Notes under the pieces: model-generated
Told to the model about the DNA's origin: nothing
Seen by the model: only the letters and a program-made list of their open reading frames with translations
The model's database searches: none
Source of the DNA: Thermothielavioides terrestris NRRL 8126
Taxonomy: Eukaryota; Ascomycota; Sordariomycetes; Sordariales; Chaetomiaceae
DNA length: 64,000 nt
NCBI RefSeq assembly: GCF_000226115.1
Contig: NC_016462.1
Coordinates: forward strand, 868,001 to 932,000
Direction: 5' to 3'
Part shown: piece after piece, positions 56,877 to 64,000 of the stretch
How positions within the stretch are numbered: the first letter of the stretch is position 1
Layout: every line of letters begins with the position of its first letter
Translations under genes and position numbers: made by a program

Positions 56877-59800
56877 TTAATATCCGCCCACCTTCATATT
56901 CCCCCCCCCGCTCGCAAACCTAAAGCCCGCCTGCGCCAGCGGTCCCTGTCCCCCCGGACTCAGCGCCGACGACGGCGTGAGCACCCCGTCGTGCGACCCC
57001 ACGCTGCTCATCGAGTTCAGACTGGCGGTGGTCAGGCTCGCCGTCGAGCTGGAATTCATAGTCCCGCTGCGCGACGCCGGCATGCCGCCATTGCCAAACG
57101 CGCCACCGCCGACGCCGCCGCCTCCTCCTCCTCCGCTAGCAACGGTGCCCATCGAGAGCATGGTATCGGAGCGGTCGCGCTCGAAGACGCCCGAGAACGC
57201 CGACGAGAACGTGGCGCTCTGCGGCGTGGACGGCACCGTGGCCTGGACGGCCGGCCCCAGGGCTGCGCTCTGCGGCGTCATGGGCAGCGGCACCGGCGTG
57301 GCGGAGGGGGCCTGCGCGCTGCCGCCGCCGCCGCCGCCGGCCGAGTACGGGCTGGCGAGCGGCTCGGCGCCGGGCTGGCGCAGGAAGTAGGACCACGGCG
57401 AGGACATCATCAGGTCGCACGTCTCCTTCATGCTCTGCTGGATGGGCCGCAGGCGCGTCTTGGTGTCGACGGGCAGCTGGATGTCGTTTTGTAACTGCAT
57501 GATCTTCTTGATCAGGACGTACCACGAGTCGATGAAGCTGTTGCACAGGCGCCAGAAGGCCGACTGCGTCCGGATGCCGGGCTCCTTCAGCTTGATGGAC
57601 GACAGCCTGGCCTTGAGCACCTCGGTCTGCTGGATGGACGTGTTGCACTTAGCGACGAGCGCCCGCCAGGATTGGACGAGATGGTCTGCGGAGCGCTGGG
57701 CGGCGGCCGCCCGCATCGACGACATGAACTGCGTGTTCAATGTCGGCAAGACGCGCATGACCAGTTCCGTCGTCTTTTGGAGCGACAGGAATATCCTCTC
57801 AAAGATGCGATCTTCCTCGGTGAAATCGGCCGTGAGGTTGCGGGTGCCCGTCGTGCTGGTCGATGCAAACGACTCGCCGGACCGTGGCGTCGCTGCGCTC
57901 ACCATCGGCGGGCGGCCGGCGCCGTTGGCGTACGGCATCGAGACATCCGTTGCCACTCGTAGATTGCTCGGGTTGTAGACGAATGTACCGTTGCGCGGTC
58001 TGCCGTTTGCAGCCGCCCGATCAGCGGTTGGCGTAACCGAGTTTTCACGAGAGTGAGGCCGTATCGTCTCGCCGAAGTCGGGTCGAGCTACGGCGGGGAA
58101 GGACCTCTGAGCGCCCTCCGGAGGAGCCCCCTGAGAACATGTCACACGCAGCTCCATGACGCTATTGTAGAGGTGCGTCAGCATCGTGCGGATATACCGC
58201 GGATCGCCGTTGTCCAGGAGGAGGTCGACGTTGCTCATCAGAAGCGAGCATACGTGGGTGTAGGCGTTGATGAGGGTGAGGCAGGCTCGCTGGACGTTCT
58301 CGTTCTCTTTCTGGCCAATTCCGTCGTCTGCCGCCTGGTCGTGTCTTTGGATCTCCAATTCCAGTTGCTCGACATGGGCATTCGTATTGTAGACCACGAT
58401 CTCGAGGTTCGACCTTCGGGACGTGCCGTCGTTCGTCAGGCCGACCAGCGTCTGGATCATGGGATGGATTTGGAAGATGGAGTATAGGATGCCTTTCGCA
58501 GCCTCCAGCACCGGGTCGAAGACTTTGGATTCGCGGCGTCGTTCGGGCAGCACCGACAGCCTGCGAACGTACACGGGCCGCTGCAAGGCTGGCTCGGCCG
58601 GACTAGCCATGTTGGGGCTTTTCACCTGCATGGCTGCCCCGTTGCCCTGCATTGCGGACCCATGGCTGAGCCCGCGGTAGTGGCTGAAGCGGTTGGTGAC
58701 GTCGATTTCCTCCAGCGTACTGAGCTCAGACCGCTTCGACACCATGCCCATCCGCCGGGACCTGCTTTCGGATCGCTCGCGGCTCGAGGTCTGGATGATG
58801 GTCTCCGAGTTACTGCGCAATCGCTCATTGGGGTTGCCAATGGTCAGCGGCATGACCCCTGGCCGCCGCTGCGCCGCGTTTTGTTGCGAGAGCCCTCGGT
58901 AATGCGAGCGGGTTGGTATCGGCGGTGGCCGGGGTAGAGCCGGAGATCGGACGTCGGGGAGCTCGTTCCCATTGACCTTGATCGGGAATCTGCCACTAAA
59001 GACTCGCTTGATCGTGGGCCGGGGTGTTTCGGTGCCCTCCGACGCGCCGTCGGCCGGTGATTCGGCTTGGCCGCTGGCCTCTTGCTTGAGGAACTTCTTG
59101 AGAAGCGCCGTGGCAGCGACCTCGGTCAACTCATTCTCCTTTGAAGCGCCATCGTTTTGCCCGCCAGCTCCCTGCACTTGTAGTACCTCTGGCGGTGGGA
59201 ACTTCAGCGGATTCCCTTCAAACTTCACCACAGAGAGCGATGGCATATCGGCTAGACACAGCGGCAGGTGGGTGATCTTGTTCTTCGGTATCGAGAACAC
59301 TTTGAGAGATGAAAGCTTGACGATCTCAGGCGGGAGAACTTGCAACATGTTCCGGCCAAGATCGAGGATTTCGAGCGACTTGAGATCGCAGAGCTGGAAT
59401 GCCGGCTCGGTCAGCACAAGTAGATCCCAAGGCTCCACAGCACAAGCAACGCTCACCGCCAGAGGGAATTCCTTGATCCTGTTCTGCCGGACGTTGAGAT
59501 ACCGCAGGGATGTGCACTCGGAGAACCTGGCGGGAAAGGTTTGCAGGTAATTGTGCGATAATGCAAGGCTGTTGCGGAGCGTTAGACAACTGGCACAGCA
59601 GGTCCAGCGCAGGAGTGAGGGGAACCCACCGCTCCAATTCATCCTTTATGATGTCCACAATCTCCTCCGGCAACGTCTGGATCTTCTTCCTACTCAGGTC
59701 GACGGTCAAGCCGGGCTTGAGCGTGTTGGCGACGCCGCTGGCCTCGGCTGCCTTGGCCTCGTTCTCGTGGGCGACCCGCATCGCCTCTCGCGCCATAGCA

Positions 59801-59967
59801 AGCACCTGGCTGGGCGAGGCGGGCTGGCCCGCCGAGAGATTCGACGTTGAGGGCACATCTCGAAGGCTCGGAACGGGGGGTGGAGGTGTCGGATTCGCGA
59901 GCGCGGCAGCGGCGATAGCCCGACGGGCTTGCGCCGGGTTGTCGGGGAGGCCCCGGGGGAAGTCCAT
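56877..59967 (-). CDS. SOG2: Sog2, leucine-rich-repeat component of the RAM/NDR-kinase pathway
   Basis: 988 residues in three exons: 59,967-59,630, 59,568-59,457, 59,393-56,877. Sog2 is a scaffold of the RAM network that activates the NDR kinase Cbk1 (COT-1 in filamentous fungi) in polarised growth and cell separation. The frame is open beyond 59,967, but the first ATG there reads MDFPRGLPDNPAQARR. Five leucine-rich repeats span about residues 80-225 (LTVDLSRKKIQTLPEEI, LALSHNYLQTFP, LRYLNVRQNRIKEFP, LEILDLGRNMLQVLPPEI, LKVFSIPKNKITHLP). The Sog2 domain begins near 422 (RPVYVRRLSVLPERRRESKVFDPVLEAAKG). The C-terminus is Gly/Ser-rich. The second intron is 63 bp and open in frame. Three HxRxxS motifs are noted in findings. 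Confidence 0.93.
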
Positions 59968-60602
59968 CAAGTCCACCGCAGGCGATCGCCCGTCAATCGA
60001 TCCCCGCTCGGTTCCAGTCCCAACGACAGTGCGGCCGAGGGTGCCAGCACTCAGTCAACGCTTTTCGACCTTGCGTGAGACCAGGTCAAAGAGTGAAATT
60101 TCAGGCGGGCTGGGCGAGGTGGTGACGGGCGGTCGGGTGATCGGGCGGGCTCATGGCGAGACCAACCTCGCGTGGTCGGGGGCAGGGGGAGGGGGTTCGG
60201 GGAAGCGACCCCGGCGGTGAACTGGGGAGGTTATTTTGTCGGTGCCAAAACAACCCGGGGGAACGGCAAGAGGCAAGCAGCACGTCCTCTCGTCGATGTC
60301 CCGACACAGCGGTGTCAAGTGTCAACGGTTTCGTGCGGATAACGCAGGTGACAAGTTCACGGTTCGAAAAATTGTCCCGGCCTTGTTCTGTCTGGACTGG
60401 TGCTGCGCTGCCGTTTCGGGCCCATGTCAGGTAGCAACATAGGGGTTAGTGTAGGGGCACTGTTGGGGTGCATCTTGGCTGGACAGGGGTGTGGCAGAAT
60501 TCGTGCTGGGCAGAACTGGTGCGACCCCGCTTGTCGGGGTCCGTGCCGTCCCATTCGCCTTGGCCAGGGCGTGTCTCTAACATGAGCCAGCGGGAGGCTG
60601 GA
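59968..60602. other. SOG2 promoter region
   Basis: About 630 bp upstream of SOG2, with no other gene recognised. It ends at a transposon-like element. Confidence 0.5.
60587..60601 (+). repeat. 15-bp direct repeat flanking the TIR element, left
   Basis: CCAGCGGGAGGCTGG, repeated exactly at 60,988-61,002 on the other side. It is itself a CCAGC/GCTGG hairpin-type sequence. It may be a long duplication of the target or part of the element. Confidence 0.8.
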
Positions 60603-60982
60603 TCTTAAAGAGGTCCCGCCAAGACTAATTTCGGCCAATTGTCGGCAATGTTTTTACAACGTCAGTACCCCGCCAAGACCGCCACGGGGTTTGCACTATC
60701 GCCAAGGGTTAGTTCGCCAGGGGTGCGGGGGGCGGCACCAGCCCCCCTCTAGTTAGGGCTCGGGTTATAGTTAGGGTACGGGTCAAGGTTAGGGTACGGG
60801 TTAACTTCGTTTTCTTTTTTTTCGATTTGGTTGAGGTTTTACGAAGTTGTTGCTACGAGTCTTTGCAAGTCTTCGTTGTTGATGTTACTCAAAGTCGTGG
60901 TGACCCTACTCCCCTCACGGCGATTTGTAAATACTTGTAAGCGGTAGGTTCCGAAATTAGTCTTGGCGGGACCTCTTTAAGA
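60603..60982. mobile_element. 380-bp TIR element with telomere-like core (MITE-like)
   Basis: Bases 60,603-60,634 and 60,951-60,982 are perfect 32-bp inverted repeats (outer end TCTTAAAGAGGTCCCGCC). TTAA occurs four bases or less from each end, so the true target duplication could be TTAA or TA. No coding capacity. The interior holds a G-rich block and three TTAGGG units. It fits a non-autonomous DNA transposon; superfamily uncertain. Confidence 0.75.
60753..60806 (+). repeat. three 18-bp units beginning TTAGGG (telomere-like)
   Basis: TTAGGG occurs at 60,753, 60,771 and 60,789, exactly 18 bp apart. In units two and three it is followed by TACGGGT. TTAGGG is the telomere repeat of most filamentous ascomycetes, but here it is degenerate and internal to a TIR element. 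Confidence 0.8.
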
Positions 60983-60987
60983 ATAAC

Positions 60988-61002
60988 CCAGCGGGAGGCT
61001 GG
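60988..61002 (+). repeat. 15-bp direct repeat flanking the TIR element, right
   Basis: CCAGCGGGAGGCTGG, identical to 60,587-60,601. Confidence 0.8.
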
Positions 61003-64000
61003 CACGAAAACAGGCCTAGCGCGCCACAAAGCTGCAAGGGACAAGGCACACAGCTTTTCCAAACGTCACACACTGCGGCAGCAGGCACGCCATCCACGAA
61101 CGCTTACTTGGTACCTATGAGGAGCGTCCTGAGCACGGAGACATCACGCTGCCGCAGAACTGATTGGCTACGTGCGGGGTCACATTTGAGCGCGTGGACA
61201 CCCACAAAACGCCAAAGTTTCCAGGTGAAACGAAACAGCGCGTGCATGGAAGCCTGATCGAGGAACAACCTTCCACTTGACCGTTAGGGTGTGGTGTGCC
61301 TTGACTTCCCCGCTCCCGGTGCTCTCGTACCGCCCGACGCGCAGGAGCGGCTACACTGAAAGGAAGCTTTGATTGTGTGCATAACTCAAGCGATCTGCAC
61401 TCCCAATCGAGACGTGGCGATTGGTACAATATTAAGCCGTGCAACCCTTGGCGCTGATGACTTGACGCCTCCCCGCTCAATACGCAGCAACGTCTGCACA
61501 ATACCTGTGCTATGTAAGCATATCTGACCGAGTCGAATCCTGTCCCACCTGCCCGCCAGGTTCTCTGTTACACTACACCAGAGCATTCTTGGCAAGAGCA
61601 AGGAGGCTTCGGACTCTGAGCTGGAGCACTTCGTCGACAAGACTGAACCGGTAAACCTTGGGCCACCCAGGCGAGTCATGTCAGCCAGGAGACGCACAAA
61701 AAATATCAGACGGAGATCGGCCCAGAGATCGGCCCGCAATGTGATGACATGACCCGTGGTGGTGTTTGTTCCCCACTCAACGTTTTCCACGTGCGGCTGC
61801 GGAGCTAGCGCCGACGCCGCGGGGATGTTATTTCGGGAATATCGCAGCAGCGAACGTCTTTTCTCAGGGGGTCGACCTCCATCAACTGTAGCTCGGAGCC
61901 GGGCTGCGGCTCAGCATCGACACGCATCTTGCGGCCCGGTCTCCGGTTGGGAACACACGCATATGCTACAACGATAGGCTAGCCACCGCCGGGAACCTCC
62001 GAGCGAGATAGCTAGGCTTTTCAAAGGAATGGAATGATTGGGCTGTAAATGCATCCTTCGGCTTTGTCAGGGCGGCAGCCCTTCCATGCTCGTCACATTC
62101 AACTTGAGTCGCCGAGGCAGATCGCCAGGAGTTACCGCCGAGGGGCCGTCGACACCGATGCCCTTGGAAGAATGTTCTGGAACTACACGGGTCATCATTT
62201 GTCCCTCTTGTTGTGATTCTCATCTGCGCATGGGTGAACACTGTGTGACAGAGACTGGAACTAGCTGTGTGAAAGGGGTGGGACGTGGGAAGTCGAGGAG
62301 CCGCCTCGCGGTGAGTGTGGCGCATGACAGGCCGGCGACATGGCATCAGCAGGGCGAGCTGAGATGACTACCAGGGGCACAAATGAGGTGCAGCAGGGGC
62401 ACACATCGAAGGGCATCGGAACATCATTTTGCCACTGACCCTTGAGCCAGTCCGGCAACTTATTGCGCCCGCCTTCGGCGGCGTCTTCTCAGCTTCCCAG
62501 CCGCCGGGGCGGCTGTCTTTGCGTCCCCGTCCAGCGCTGTAGCAGCCGCCTTTTCCGCGGCGGATTGTAACCACCAAGCGCCGGCTCATCACCAGGCCCC
62601 AGAATGGTAAGGTCCGCTAGACCCAACGTGCTCCGGCGGAGCGAACCTCGGAGGTGAAGGCATAGGTGTCCGTATGGCTGCAAGCGCGTCCACCTCGGAC
62701 GGTGTGAATTCTAGGCTATCAGAATCAAGAAGTGACAAGTCTTCAGGCTCCGGGAAGAGGCTCTCGTGGCGGCACTTCCATCCCGACGCCGGACGGTGAC
62801 GGTCCCCCGGCACTTCGCAGTCCTTCTGCCAGTCTCCTCGTTCTTTACGCCACATCGTCATCGGACCATCATCGTCATGATTCGGTCGCCCACGTTGTTG
62901 CCAAGGGATGCGATCTGCCCTCTCGCGAATTCGTTGCATTCCAACGAGTAAATGAACCAGAACCTGGATATTATGAAGCACTCGGCTTCAGAGGTCGAGG
63001 CGTCATTTTGGAGGGGCGAGCGTGGAGGAGGCGACGGACGTTCGCCGTACTCGAGGCTCTTCCTTAGCTGGCCCGCCCTGTTGATGGGAGGCCGAGGGTC
63101 GGAAGGGGCTAGGGCGGTGTTAGATTCCCACTACCACTTATCGACGAAGTCCTTCGGCCATGGATTGACTCGGTCGGGAATCCCCCACTCGGGTTCCAGG
63201 TGCCAAGACGCTGCCAGCGCATCCTGACATTACGGCACACGATGACGGCGAGTCTCTTACAGTCCGTCTAGACCTTGAGAAATTCTTGATGGAAGACCTG
63301 TATGGTTGGCTAATGCAAAACGAGCTCAATTGTTCTTGTTCGAGCCGGCCCTCTTGGCAGTATCGCGCACCAGGAAAATAAGGCCGATGGCGCTGAGCGT
63401 GACGACGAGATTGCGAGATTCATTGTTGTTCGAAGGCCGGCTCAGAAGCTCCGTCGATTCCGCTAACACGGCCTCCCGCGGCCGGTCGAGAACTGGGTGA
63501 TGCAGGGCTTCTTCGGAGTTGGACTCGCTCAAGGAGCACGTATACGGCGGAAGACCGTCACGCTCAAAGCGTGTTTCATGAACGGTCGAGCCGTCTCGGG
63601 TCGGCAGTCAACAGTTCGAGAATCGGCAACGCCTGCGCGGTAATGTCGTTCCGGAGATCCGACCCATCGAAATCTGGCGGCATCCGCCCGTTTGAACGAC
63701 AGCTGAGCCGTTCCTGGCCAGTCGATTTTTGACGCGCGCCAAATCTGCTTGCCACGAGCTACCTAGTTACTGGCCGCTTGAAAGCGCCAGTTGTGTGACC
63801 ATCCAGCATGCTTCTGCCTGGTGAACAGGGTGGTTGTGAAACTCATGTTGTTGGGTGTTGGCTCGTTTGGCTTACACCCCCATCACCGTCCTGACATGAG
63901 GAAGTCATTTGTATTTTTGTGCATCGAGAGTTCGTTCTTTTGAGGACGTTGGAGAGGAGAGGTTCGACTCGCACTGACAACGGGCGCGGCTGGGCGCTGA
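61003..64000. other. gene-poor right end
   Basis: Three kilobases of normal-composition DNA without a convincing gene. Many short frames overlap on both strands. No tRNA, 5S rRNA or recognised transposon motif is seen. The least unlikely coding frame is listed separately. Confidence 0.45.
62589..62981 (-). other. possible remnant or partial coding frame
   Basis: A 130-residue frame whose second half (LFPEPEDLSLLDSDSLEF, TPSEVDALAAIRTPMPSPP) has acidic, protein-like composition. No domain recognised, no upstream exons established, and the plus strand over it is also open. It may be a pseudogene fragment or chance. Confidence 0.2.

Noticed and set aside
60753..60806. true telomere end
   Set aside because: Only three degenerate TTAGGG units occur, inside a TIR element, with unique sequence on both sides, so it is interstitial.
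63950..63985. possible tRNA B-box (AGGTTCGACTC)
   Set aside because: No matching A-box or cloverleaf could be found upstream.

Overview
The window comes from a filamentous ascomycete, most likely a Sordariomycete (Sordariales-like). Its genes are GC-rich with short introns. The repeats carry the signature of repeat-induced point mutation (RIP): TpA-rich DNA in which old reading frames are broken mostly at former CAG, CAA and TGG codons. Its identifiable proteins are fungal orthologues such as Dsc3, Sog2, Atx1 and Tsc13. Species cannot be fixed from sequence alone.

Left part (1-26,108). There is no intact gene. A small element with long terminal inverted repeats lies at about 309-820. From 3,155 to 26,100 the sequence is one nested transposon complex in which every insertion step can be read from target-site duplications. 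A hAT DNA transposon (8-bp duplication CTTCTTTT, 20-bp terminal inverted repeats) was entered by a 5.6-kb LINE (LINE-A, 14-bp duplication). LINE-A then received an LTR retrotransposon now reduced to a solo LTR (duplication GTTAG) and a second LINE of the same size (LINE-B, 12-bp duplication). LINE-B received a complete 8.2-kb Ty3/gypsy chromovirus-type element (duplication CTACT, 250-bp LTRs). All coding regions are destroyed by RIP-type changes, but gag, protease, reverse transcriptase, integrase, chromodomain, LINE endonuclease and hAT dimerisation motifs can still be read.

Right part (27,715-59,967). Twelve protein-coding genes, in order: Scd6/LSM14 (-), an uncharacterised multi-pass membrane protein (-), Tcf25/Rqc1 (+), Atx1-type copper chaperone (+), Bna3-type kynurenine aminotransferase (-), a divergent Rho-like GTPase (+), Dsc3 (+), Mtr4 (-), an F-box protein (+), Tsc13 enoyl-CoA reductase (+), a BLOC-1 subunit 1-like protein (-) and Sog2 (-). 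These are mainly housekeeping functions: mRNA decay and RNA surveillance, ribosome-associated quality control, the Golgi ubiquitin ligase, very-long-chain fatty acid synthesis, copper delivery and NDR-kinase (RAM) morphogenesis. They do not form a pathway cluster. Most exon structures were worked out by hand and all joins stay in frame.

Right end (60,000-64,000). No convincing gene. It holds a 380-bp element with perfect 32-bp terminal inverted repeats that contains three TTAGGG-type telomere-like units spaced exactly 18 bp apart.

Points most worth a second look: the four-level nest and its contrasting RIP histories; the Rho-like GTPase whose natural residues match two classic activating substitutions and which lacks a CAAX box; three NDR-kinase consensus sites in Sog2; and alternative-start mitochondrial/cytosolic targeting of the aminotransferase.
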